A stretch of 64,000 nucleotides of DNA, from assembly GCA_937935075.1 (NCBI GenBank), contig CALGYB010000039.1:1-64000 (forward strand), given 5' to 3'. Below the pieces are notes generated by a model. The model saw only the letters and a list, made by a program, of their open reading frames with translations, did no database searches and had not been told where the DNA came from. This DNA comes from an uncultured Roseiflexus sp. (GTDB taxonomy: Bacteria; Chloroflexota; Chloroflexia; Chloroflexales; Roseiflexaceae). Shown piece by piece: positions 15,271 through 23,334 of the stretch (the stretch's first letter is position 1; the number at the start of each line of letters is the position of its first letter). Position numbers and translations under genes: made by a program.

Positions 15271-17553
15271 ATGACAGTTACGCAGCCGCCGCTTGTCGGC
15301 GAAACCTTCGAACAACCGATCAACGATGCGGAACAACGCAGCGAGGTGCTGGCGAACCTGCTGGATGTTTCGACGTACCTCGTGTCGGTGCTCAACCCCA
15401 ACGAGTTGTTCGCCGGGCTTGTCCGGCGTGTGGTTGAGGTGGTTCCCGCCGTGCAGGCCGGTCTGCTCTGGATCTACGACCGACGCCAGACCACGCTGCA
15501 TCTGGAGTCGTTCTATGGTCTCGACTTTGGGCCGGCGAGTGAGGCTGTCTGTCGGTTGCGCCTGCGCCCTGGCGAAGGTCTGGCGGGTGAAGCGCTGCGA
15601 CGCGGTGAGCCGCTGCTGATCGAGACCCGCTCGTCGTACCGCGATCTGGCGCGGCGGGTCAGTCCGCGCAGCGAGCCGGATGTGTGCGCCTTCCTTGAAC
15701 GCCTCCCGCGCGAACTGACTGCGGTCATCCTGCCGCTGCGCATCGGTACGGAAGTGATCGGTGTGCTGGAGTTGATGAACCTCGGCAACCGGCCTCAACT
15801 GCGCCGCACCGATCTCCAGGTGTTGCAGACGTTCAGCAACCTGGCGGCAGGCGCCATCAAAAACGCCCAACTCCATGCACAAATGCAGGCACATCAGCGT
15901 CGTCTGGAAGCGTTTGGCGCGATTGGCACCGTGATCAGCACGGCTGCGGATCTTGATGAACTGGTTCGCAACGTACTGGATGTTGTGCTTGGTGTGGTGG
16001 ATGCGTCGGTTGGCGTCCTGCTGCTCCTCGATCCCGGTCGTGCGATGTTGCAACTCGGCGCCTGGCGCAACATCCCGCCTCAGTTCGTCGAACAGCACCG
16101 CGAGATGCACGTCGCCGGCGCGATGTGTGAGGAAGCCGTGCGTTATGGCCAACCGATCCGCCGTCCATTGATCGCCGGGTCTGGCGAGGAGGCGCTGATC
16201 GAGGAAGGGTTGTCGAGTTGTGCATATATACCACTCCTGGCAGGCGGCACGGTTGTGGGGGTGGTCGGCATCTACGGCGATCCCACGCTCCCGGAACGTA
16301 TCGACGTGCAGACGCTCATGATGATGGGCAACCTGATCGGCTTTGCGATTGCGAACGTGCGACTGTATCAGGAAAGCCATATCGAACGCCGAAAATTGAC
16401 TGCGGTGATCAATAGCATCGTCGAGGGGGTCGTGTTGTGCGACCGCCTCGGACGACTGGTGCTCGCCAATCGCACGGCGATGGAGCTGCTGTCGTCCGAC
16501 TCGTTTCCCTACCAGCAGCCGATCAGTTCAATGGCGGACTTCTACGCCATTCGCGATCTCGACGGACGTGCGCTGCCGGTTGAGCGCCTGCCGCTCACAC
16601 GCGCGCTGGCCGGAGAAGTGTTTCACGATTACCGGGTTTTGTTGCGTGGCGCCAGCGGCGAAGACACGGTGATGAGTTTCAGCGGTGCACCCGTCTACGG
16701 CGATATGAATACTATCGAGGGCGCGGTTGTTATCTTCCGTGATATTACTGAGCATCAGAAACTCGAACGCGCCAAGGACGACTTTCTTGCGGTTGCGGCG
16801 CACGAATTGCGCAGCCCGCTTGCGGCAGTGCGCAGTTACGCCGATCTCCTGATTCGTCGCGAGCAGCGCCGCGAGAAGGAGGATGCCACCGATTTGCGCG
16901 GGCTGACCATCCTTTCCCAGCAAGTGAGCCACATGCTGCGTCTGGTCGATAACCTGCTCGATATGTCGCGCCTCGACGCCGGTCTCTTCAGTCTGCAACT
17001 CCAGCGCGTCAACCTGGTTGCGCTGACCCAGCAGGTGATCGATCAGTTGCGCCCGACGATTGGTGAGCGTGACGTGAAACTGACCAGTGATGCGCCCGAT
17101 CTGTTGGTTACCTGCGATCCGCTGCGCATCCGCCAGGTGCTGACCAATCTGCTGGTCAATGCAGCACGATACAGCGGCTCGGGTGCGCCAATCGAGATGA
17201 CAGAGGTCGTTATTCGATCTGACGTGCTGGCGATGCGGTATACGCACCAGCCACCGGCAACGCTGCGGTCATGGTTGGCCGGTATGCACCATGAGTCACA
17301 ACCACTGGCGTTGATTACGGTGCGTGACTATGGCATTGGCATGTCGGAAGAGACGATGCAGCGCCTGTTCCGCCGGTACGTGCGCGGTCGTCACCGCAGC
17401 GGTGAAGGGCTTGGATTGGGATTGTACCTCAGTTATGAACTGGTGGTGCGGCACGGTGGGACCATCTGGGCGGAGAGCATCGAAGGGCGTGGGAGCACCT
17501 TTTATGTCGTGCTGCCGTTGGAGGGTCCGCCACAATCGAACGGTTCCACGTAG
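15271..17553 (+). CDS. GAF-GAF-PAS sensor histidine kinase (soluble)
   Basis: A 760-aa kinase without membrane segments. Two GAF domains (about 20-185 and 210-370) precede a PAS domain (about 375-500, opening with IVEGVVLCDRLGRLVLAN). The HisKA domain follows with the phosphoacceptor H511 in AAHELRSPL. The HATPase_c domain has NLLVNAARYS, VRDYGIGM and GLGLGLYLSYELV. GGAGG lies before the ATG at 15271. GAF/PAS inputs suggest a small-molecule, redox or light signal, but the ligand cannot be read from sequence. No response regulator is encoded nearby. Confidence 0.9.
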   Translation: MTVTQPPLVGETFEQPINDAEQRSEVLANLLDVSTYLVSVLNPNELFAGLVRRVVEVVPAVQAGLLWIYDRRQTTLHLESFYGLDFGPASEAVCRLRLRPGEGLAGEALRRGEPLLIETRSSYRDLARRVSPRSEPDVCAFLERLPRELTAVILPLRIGTEVIGVLELMNLGNRPQLRRTDLQVLQTFSNLAAGAIKNAQLHAQMQAHQRRLEAFGAIGTVISTAADLDELVRNVLDVVLGVVDASVGVLLLLDPGRAMLQLGAWRNIPPQFVEQHREMHVAGAMCEEAVRYGQPIRRPLIAGSGEEALIEEGLSSCAYIPLLAGGTVVGVVGIYGDPTLPERIDVQTLMMMGNLIGFAIANVRLYQESHIERRKLTAVINSIVEGVVLCDRLGRLVLANRTAMELLSSDSFPYQQPISSMADFYAIRDLDGRALPVERLPLTRALAGEVFHDYRVLLRGASGEDTVMSFSGAPVYGDMNTIEGAVVIFRDITEHQKLERAKDDFLAVAAHELRSPLAAVRSYADLLIRREQRREKEDATDLRGLTILSQQVSHMLRLVDNLLDMSRLDAGLFSLQLQRVNLVALTQQVIDQLRPTIGERDVKLTSDAPDLLVTCDPLRIRQVLTNLLVNAARYSGSGAPIEMTEVVIRSDVLAMRYTHQPPATLRSWLAGMHHESQPLALITVRDYGIGMSEETMQRLFRRYVRGRHRSGEGLGLGLYLSYELVVRHGGTIWAESIEGRGSTFYVVLPLEGPPQSNGST

Positions 17554-17622
17554 GTGGCGTAACTTCCATGCTGTCGATGCGTTCTTATATAAGGCGGACG
17601 CTTGTTCGCAAGGAGATGCGTG

Positions 17623-19011
17623 ATGATTCGCTGTCCGCAGTGTCAGGCCGAGATTGCCGAAGGAAAACGCTTTTGCCCTCAGTGTGGCGCACGCCTCCCT
17701 GAACCGTCTGGCGATGCCGGGCGGACGGTGTTGCTGCCGCCAGAAGCGCGCGCCTCTGAGACAACGCCACCGTCAGCCGCTCCGACCGGAGATGCCGGCA
17801 AGACGATGGTGGTTCCGCCGGCGCCGACGGGAGATGTGGGTCGCACGGTGCTGCTGCCGTCCGAAGGGGATGCCGGCAAGACGATGGTGGTTCCGCCGGC
17901 GCCGACGGGAGATGTGGGCCGCACGGTGCTGCTGCCGTCCGAAGGGGATGCCGGCAAGACGATGGTGGTTCCGCCGGCGCCTCCTTCCGAAACGCCGTCC
18001 AGCAGCGCCGGATTACAGACAATTCTTGCCGATCAGTCCCAGAAGCCGCAACTGCCAGCATCGGGCGCTTCCCCAGCCTCGACCCAACCGCCGGCAAGCG
18101 GCGGATTCGGATTACCGTCCTCCCCGCCATCACCGACGGGGCCTTCAACATCGCCAGCCTCGGGCGGCGGACTCGGATTGCCTCCATCCATCCCCCCCGC
18201 CACAGGCGGCGGGTTTGGATTGCCCTCCTCTGCGTCGTCGCCTGCCGCCAGCAGCCCCGTCGCTCCGCCGCCTGCAACCACGCCCGCCAAAAAGGGACCC
18301 AACTGGCTGCTGATTATTGGCATTATTCTCGGTGTGCTGGTGCTGGGGTGCATCCTGGTCATCGGCGCTCTGTATCTCATCGGGCAGTCGGCGGTTCAGT
18401 CGCTTGGCACGACCGTCTCTGGCACAGTCGTGAGCATCGACAATCCGCCAGCGACGTCCAATTTTCCGAACGTGCTGCTGCGCGACTCGCTTGCGAGTGC
18501 AGCGGGCAGTCAGTTTACCGCCGAACGAACAGACGCCGGCGATTACCGCTTTGAAAATGGCGCGTATGTGATCGAGGCGTTCGAAGCGGATCAGATCGTC
18601 TGGCAGGTTATCGACGGCGTCGTTGATGACGCATCATTTGAGATCGAGGCAACGGTCAGCAAGCCGCGTAGTGCGGCAGTGGCGCTGCTGTTTCGCTATC
18701 AGAACAATCAGAACTTCTACATTCTCAGCGTCGATGGCGCAGGCCGCTATCGCGTCGCCCGTTATGTGAATGACGCCTTCTCGGTGCTGCGCGACTGGAC
18801 ACCGTCGCCGGTCATCAATGCCGCCGGTTCGTCTAACCGGCTGAAGATTGAAATGGTTGGCGACGAACTGACCTTCTACTGTAATGGTCAACGTCTCACG
18901 ACCCTGCGCGATAACGCCTTCCAAAGCGGCGAACTGGCGTTTGGAACCGAAACCTTTGATGAAGGGCAGGGTGTCGTTCGTTTCAGCAACCTGCTGGTAC
19001 GCAGTCGGTAA
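17623..19011 (+). CDS. Zinc-ribbon membrane protein with 26-residue tandem repeats
   Basis: A 462-aa protein of unknown function. The start at 17623 (AAGGAG upstream) puts a double-CxxC zinc ribbon at the N-terminus (IRCPQCQ...FCPQCGA). Residues about 56-117 are a 26-residue unit containing GKTMVVPPAP and GRTVLLPSE, present about two and a half times and almost identical at DNA level. A Pro/Ser/Gly-rich linker follows, then one membrane helix (about 226-250). The outer domain (about 285-462) has the beta pattern of concanavalin/LamG-like folds (FEIEATVSKPRSAAVALLF). The Thr-x-x-x-Pro units could be phosphorylation sites for FHA-type readers, which is speculation. It lies between a kinase and ugd. 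Confidence 0.7.
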   Translation: MIRCPQCQAEIAEGKRFCPQCGARLPEPSGDAGRTVLLPPEARASETTPPSAAPTGDAGKTMVVPPAPTGDVGRTVLLPSEGDAGKTMVVPPAPTGDVGRTVLLPSEGDAGKTMVVPPAPPSETPSSSAGLQTILADQSQKPQLPASGASPASTQPPASGGFGLPSSPPSPTGPSTSPASGGGLGLPPSIPPATGGGFGLPSSASSPAASSPVAPPPATTPAKKGPNWLLIIGIILGVLVLGCILVIGALYLIGQSAVQSLGTTVSGTVVSIDNPPATSNFPNVLLRDSLASAAGSQFTAERTDAGDYRFENGAYVIEAFEADQIVWQVIDGVVDDASFEIEATVSKPRSAAVALLFRYQNNQNFYILSVDGAGRYRVARYVNDAFSVLRDWTPSPVINAAGSSNRLKIEMVGDELTFYCNGQRLTTLRDNAFQSGELAFGTETFDEGQGVVRFSNLLVRSR

Positions 19012-19039
19012 TACTCGTGGATCAAGGAGCGCACGTTCT

Positions 19040-20452
19040 ATGAAAATCATCGTTGTTGGCACCGGTTTCGTTGGTCTGACACATGCAGCGGTCTGCTCAG
19101 AGTATGGCCACGAAGTCTACGCATACGATATTGATCGCCAGCGTATCGAGGCGTATCGGTCGTGCCGCCCTGAAGCAATCGAGCACTATGTGCATGAACC
19201 AGGACTGACCAGCATCATCCTTGAGAACCACGGGCGGTACCTGTTCTTCGTTGACGATATCGAACCGGTGATCGAGGGCGCTGATGCGCTCTTCCTGTGC
19301 CTGCCGACGCCCCCCAAGCCGGATGGCTCATCGGATCTGAGTTATTATTTCGCGGCAGTGCGCCATCTGGCGGAACTGCTGGCGCGACGCCGGGATCAGC
19401 GCCGTGTGGTCGTCATCAACAAGAGCACCGTGCCAATTGGAACGGCGAGACAACTTGAGCGTGTGCTGTGTGACTCCCACGTGCCCAACGTGGGAGTTGC
19501 GTCAAACCCTGAATTCCTCCCTGAAGGCGACGCGGTCGAAAAGTCACGTCGGCCGGATCGGGTGGTGGTCGGCGCAGACTATGAGGAAGATTTTCGTATC
19601 ATCCGCCGGATTTACTCGCAGTTCGTCAACCACGTGCGCATTCGCTACATCGAAACCACGCCGGAGACGGCGGAGGCGATCAAGTATGTGGCCAACACCC
19701 TGTTGTTGACCTATATCTCGTTCTGGAATGGAGTCGGGGCGCGTCTTGCCGAGACCTTCCCGAACATCAGCATGGAGGATCTGAAACGCGGCGTTACGGC
19801 GGATGCGCGCATCAGCACCTGGGGATCGTATGTCTCGAATGGCGCCGGCGGATCATGCTTCGGGAAGGATATTCAGTCGCTCATTTATCAACTGAAGACT
19901 GCGGGGCAGTCGGTCGATATGCTGCAATCGGTCTACGGCATCAATGAATATCAGAAGACCTACCTGATCGATCGCGCGATCCGGGAGGCGGGGGTCAGTT
20001 TCAACAACAAAACGGTGGCGCTGCTGGGGCTGGCATTCAAACAGCGCACCAATGACATGCGCGACTCATCATCGCTCAAGGTGGTCGAAGCGTTGCTGGG
20101 CAGAGGCGTGCGCGCCATTCGCGCCTATGACCCGATGGCGCTGCGGGAGGCGCGCAAGTTCTTCGATCCTGAGAAGAATCACCTGTTTGAACGCATTTCC
20201 TACCACACCTCGGTGCGCGAGGCGCTTGCCGGAACCGATATGCTCTTTATCTCCACCGACTGGGAGGAGTTTCGCGGTCTCTCGCGCACGATCGAAGAAA
20301 CGGTCTCGCCGCCCTACCTGGTGATCGATGGACGACGCATGATTCCCGACTATACAGAACTGGTCGCCGCCGGATACGGGTACCTCGCCGTCGGTTCGCC
20401 CTACATGCCGCCTGGCGAGGTCCTGCCAGACCGCGTCAGGAGTCGTGTCTGA
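19040..20452 (+). CDS. ugd: UDP-glucose/GDP-mannose dehydrogenase family protein
   Basis: A 470-aa enzyme; AAGGAG precedes the ATG. Known chemistry is two NAD-dependent oxidations of a nucleotide sugar to its uronic acid, usually UDP-glucose to UDP-glucuronate for capsule or exopolysaccharide. The NAD site is GTGFVGLTHAAV (residues 7-18). NKSTVPIGT and NPEFLPEGDA are family signatures, and the catalytic cysteine is C273 in GGSCFGKDIQSL. The C-terminal domain has LGLAFKQRTNDMRDSSSLKV. GDP-mannose or UDP-N-acetyl sugars are possible alternative substrates. Confidence 0.85.
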   Translation: MKIIVVGTGFVGLTHAAVCSEYGHEVYAYDIDRQRIEAYRSCRPEAIEHYVHEPGLTSIILENHGRYLFFVDDIEPVIEGADALFLCLPTPPKPDGSSDLSYYFAAVRHLAELLARRRDQRRVVVINKSTVPIGTARQLERVLCDSHVPNVGVASNPEFLPEGDAVEKSRRPDRVVVGADYEEDFRIIRRIYSQFVNHVRIRYIETTPETAEAIKYVANTLLLTYISFWNGVGARLAETFPNISMEDLKRGVTADARISTWGSYVSNGAGGSCFGKDIQSLIYQLKTAGQSVDMLQSVYGINEYQKTYLIDRAIREAGVSFNNKTVALLGLAFKQRTNDMRDSSSLKVVEALLGRGVRAIRAYDPMALREARKFFDPEKNHLFERISYHTSVREALAGTDMLFISTDWEEFRGLSRTIEETVSPPYLVIDGRRMIPDYTELVAAGYGYLAVGSPYMPPGEVLPDRVRSRV

Positions 20453-20563
20453 GAAGTCGCCTGGATGGGCGAAGGCACTGCCTTCGCGTCTGCGTCAGGA
20501 GCAGATAGCGCGTCCAGCCATTGCCTGAGAAGTCGCCTGGATGGGCGAAGGCACTGCCTTCGC
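20450..20563 (+). repeat. Two identical 38-bp repeats with an internal hairpin
   Basis: Positions 20450-20487 and 20526-20563 are identical, starting TGAGAAGTCGCCTGGATGGG. Each holds GCGAAGGCA/TGCCTTCGC type pairing. The first copy includes the ugd stop codon. They may act as transcript ends. Confidence 0.75.
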
Positions 20564-20882
20564 CCACCCAACTGCACCTCAGTGAGGCGAGATTTTAGAC
20601 ACACGCCGAAGATTGTCATCATTTTGTAGTCATCGCGTATCGTTCTGCCTACCTGGATACGATATAATAAAGCGGGGACGTTTTTAAGAAAATATTGATC
20701 CATCCTGTTACGACAACGAGACGTCACCGTGAATGCGCATCCTGATGCCGACCACTGCCTGTCACCCCGAGCGTAGCGAGGAATCTTCCCCCGCACACGC
20801 TTCAGGCTCCTCGTTGCGTCTGGAATGACACGTCTCGTTGTCGTGCTATCATCTGATCGCAATAACCAGAGGCGGCCTGCGC
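20453..20882. other. Intergenic region before the second histidine kinase
   Basis: It holds the 38-bp repeats, a TATAAT box at 20663-20668 and the 135-bp inverted-repeat element at 20710-20844. No gene is supported. Confidence 0.6.
20710..20844. mobile_element. 135-bp element with perfect 15-bp terminal inverted repeats
   Basis: ACGACAACGAGACGT (20710-20724) is inverted perfectly at 20830-20844. Between them is TCACCCCGAGCGTAGCGAGG followed by AATCT and GGAATGACA, a theme common in intergenic repeats of many genomes. It lies directly upstream of the kinase gene and is too short to encode a transposase. Confidence 0.65.
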
Positions 20883-23054
20883 ATGAATCGGCAGACTCCA
20901 ACCGATCAACCCTCCGAAGTTATCGAGCAGCCAGCCGGCTTTGATCCGCGGCTGGAGGGCTTAATGCGCATTGCGCAGACGGTAGAGGCGGCGACAACCC
21001 TGGAACAGTTGCTGCAGCTGTCGCTGATCGAATTGAGTCATGTCTTTCAGTCAGAACGCGCCATCGCCCTCCTGGTCGATGCCCAGGGGCGAGAGATGTT
21101 GGTCTGTGAACATCCATCACCTGGTGACGCATCCCCTCTGACGCTCAAGAGTCTGACCGGCGCTCTGGATGTGATGCAGCTGCGGCATCCGGTGGTTATT
21201 CACGTTCACAATGCATACGATGGTCAGATTGAGCCTGCGCTTCGGGAGCGCGGCATTCAGGCGATGGTCATTGCACCGCTGATCTCTCGTGCTGAAGCGC
21301 TTGGCATTCTGGCAGTCTGCAGCACGCAAACCGCGCGCGTGTTTGGCGAGGACGATGTTGCCTCGATCAGAGCGTTGAGCAGTCAGATGGCGCTGGCGAT
21401 CGCTTCGTTTCGCAGCCGTGAGGCTGCCGAACGACGCACGCAGGAACTCAAAACGCTCAACGACATTGCCGCTGCAGTCACATCGACGCTGGATACGCGT
21501 GAGGTGTATCGGCTGGTCGTCCAGCAACTCAGTGATTACTTCCATGTCGAAGCCGGCTCGTTGCTGCTCCTCGATGAATCGACCGGCGATCTTGAGTTTG
21601 TCATGACTATCGAAGGGGGCGAAGAAAAACTGGCGGGCATTCGCGTACCAGCCGGTCAGGGCGTTGTCGGGCACGTCGTGCGCACCGGTCATTGGGAAAT
21701 TGTGCATGATGTCGCGCATGATCCGCGCTTTTATCGCAAAATCAGTGAGGCGACCGGTTTTCAGACTCGCTCAATTCTCTGTGTGCCGATGATTGCCAAG
21801 GGGCGCGTTATCGGCGCAATCGAGCTGCTCAACAAAATCGGCGGCGATTTCAATGAGGAAGAGGCGCTTCGATTGATGCGTATGGCAACATTCATTGCTG
21901 TTGCCATTGAAAATGCACGCCTCTTCCAGCAAGTCACAGCCGGACGCGATCGCATGGCGTCCATTTTGCGCTCTACCGCCGATGGCATCCTGATGGCGGA
22001 TATGCGCGGCGAAATCCAGCTTGTCAACCCTCTGGCAGCGCGGATATGCGAGTGTGCGGAAGAGACGTTGATTGGACGACGGATCGATGATGTGGTAGCG
22101 GAGTTGCATACGCGCGCGCACGAAGTCTCGGCGCCTGCCTGGGGGCAGGATGCCGTCGCACCGGCTCAGATCAGCGATCTGGCGCTAACCGACGGGACGC
22201 ATCGCTATGTGCGGTTGCTGCGGCTCCCTGTCTATGACGCACACAATGAACCGCGCGGCGAATTGCTCATTCTGCGTGATATTACCCAGGAACGCGAACT
22301 GGAGCAGTTGCGCGAAGATTATACCAGCATGCTGGTGCACGACCTGCGCGCACCGCTGACGTCGATTATGAATGGCGTCATGATGCTCCAGCGCGGCATT
22401 GTCGGTCCGGTCAATGAACAACAGCAGGAATTGCTGAAGATCGCCTATCAGGGCAGTCAGACTATGCTCCAGTTGATCAACACCCTGCTCGACATCTCAA
22501 AACTGGAACAGGGTCAGATGGCGCTGGACCTCAAGCCGCTGCCCGTTTTCAGCGTGATCGATCAGGCGATTGAGCGCCTGCAGAGCCTTGCGGACAGTCG
22601 TCACATCACTATCGAGCAGCGGCTGGCGCCCTACCTTCCGCCGGTTGAGATCGATGGCGAGAAGATTGTGCGTGTACTCCAGAATTTGCTCGACAACGCG
22701 ATCAAGTTTTCTCCATCACCCGGCGTGGTGACCATTGGGGCGTTTCTGGCTGGCGATGCATCCACGTTGCCGGAGAACGTCCCGGTGCACATTCCGTTCA
22801 AGGAAGGGGAGTGCCTGGTTGTGTGGGTGCAGGACCGCGGTCCGGGAATACCTCCTGCCTATTTTCAGCGCATCTTCGAAAAGTTCGGTCAGGTGCGCGG
22901 TCGGAAGGTGCGAGGAACTGGCTTGGGGTTGACCTTCTGCCGTCTGGCAGTTGAAGCGCATGGCGGGCGGATCTGGGTTGAGAGCGCTGAGGGCGTCGGC
23001 AGCGTCTTCGCCTTTACGTTGCCGGTGCGTCGCAATGGCGATCCTCGCGCGTGA
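20883..23054 (+). CDS. GAF-GAF-PAS sensor histidine kinase (soluble)
   Basis: A 723-aa kinase. GAF 1 (about 20-190) and GAF 2 (about 195-355, ending ENARLFQQV) lead to a PAS domain (about 360-470: STADGILMADMRGEIQLVNP). HisKA has the phosphoacceptor H486 in LVHDLRAPL; HATPase_c has NLLDNAIKFSP, DRGPGIP and GTGLGLTFCRLAVEAHGG. The HDLR variant of the H-box is common in GAF-rich kinases. No transmembrane helix is seen. The start at 20883 is chosen over 20838 because the extra residues are unrelated sequence, although its RBS is weak. No cognate regulator lies nearby. Confidence 0.88.
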   Translation: MNRQTPTDQPSEVIEQPAGFDPRLEGLMRIAQTVEAATTLEQLLQLSLIELSHVFQSERAIALLVDAQGREMLVCEHPSPGDASPLTLKSLTGALDVMQLRHPVVIHVHNAYDGQIEPALRERGIQAMVIAPLISRAEALGILAVCSTQTARVFGEDDVASIRALSSQMALAIASFRSREAAERRTQELKTLNDIAAAVTSTLDTREVYRLVVQQLSDYFHVEAGSLLLLDESTGDLEFVMTIEGGEEKLAGIRVPAGQGVVGHVVRTGHWEIVHDVAHDPRFYRKISEATGFQTRSILCVPMIAKGRVIGAIELLNKIGGDFNEEEALRLMRMATFIAVAIENARLFQQVTAGRDRMASILRSTADGILMADMRGEIQLVNPLAARICECAEETLIGRRIDDVVAELHTRAHEVSAPAWGQDAVAPAQISDLALTDGTHRYVRLLRLPVYDAHNEPRGELLILRDITQERELEQLREDYTSMLVHDLRAPLTSIMNGVMMLQRGIVGPVNEQQQELLKIAYQGSQTMLQLINTLLDISKLEQGQMALDLKPLPVFSVIDQAIERLQSLADSRHITIEQRLAPYLPPVEIDGEKIVRVLQNLLDNAIKFSPSPGVVTIGAFLAGDASTLPENVPVHIPFKEGECLVVWVQDRGPGIPPAYFQRIFEKFGQVRGRKVRGTGLGLTFCRLAVEAHGGRIWVESAEGVGSVFAFTLPVRRNGDPRA

Positions 23055-23127
23055 CTGTTTCTTGAATGACAATTTATTCACTGAATACTTGACGGTCTTT
23101 TTAGCCTGATCGCTCTTTTTCATGCTT

Positions 23128-23250
23128 GAGTCCACTGCAAAAAGGCTTAACCACAAAGGACACGAAGCGCACGAAGGTGAATAAAAAATGAAGAGTATTT
23201 TCTTTGTGTCCCTTTGTGACCTTCGTGGTTAGCTTTTTGCAGTGAAGTCA
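23128..23250. repeat. 123-bp imperfect palindromic element, copy 2
   Basis: Near-identical to 14976-15096 in the same orientation: GAGTCCACTGCAAAAAGGCT to AGCTTTTTGCAGTGAAGTCA. It folds on CCACAAAGGACAC / GTGTCCCTTTGTG and the inverted ends. It stops four bases before the -35 of the next kinase gene. Confidence 0.8.
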
Positions 23251-23253
23251 TGC

Positions 23254-23282
23254 TTGATACACGGTTGCGAGACGGCTATAAT
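23254..23282 (+). promoter_or_regulatory. Promoter of the membrane histidine kinase
   Basis: TTGATA (23254-23259), a 17-bp spacer and TATAAT (23277-23282) make a near-consensus sigma70 promoter about 50 bp before the start codon. It is placed immediately after the palindromic element. Confidence 0.75.
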
Positions 23283-23334
23283 AAACCTGTCAATTTGGAT
23301 GTTGTGTAAGTTGATTTCAGAAGGCAAATCGGGT

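Noticed and set aside
15229-16380. Minus-strand open frame of 383 codons opposite the first histidine kinase
   Set aside because: It is a shadow of the GAF region; its composition is unnatural (His/Arg/Gln rich) and it has no family features.
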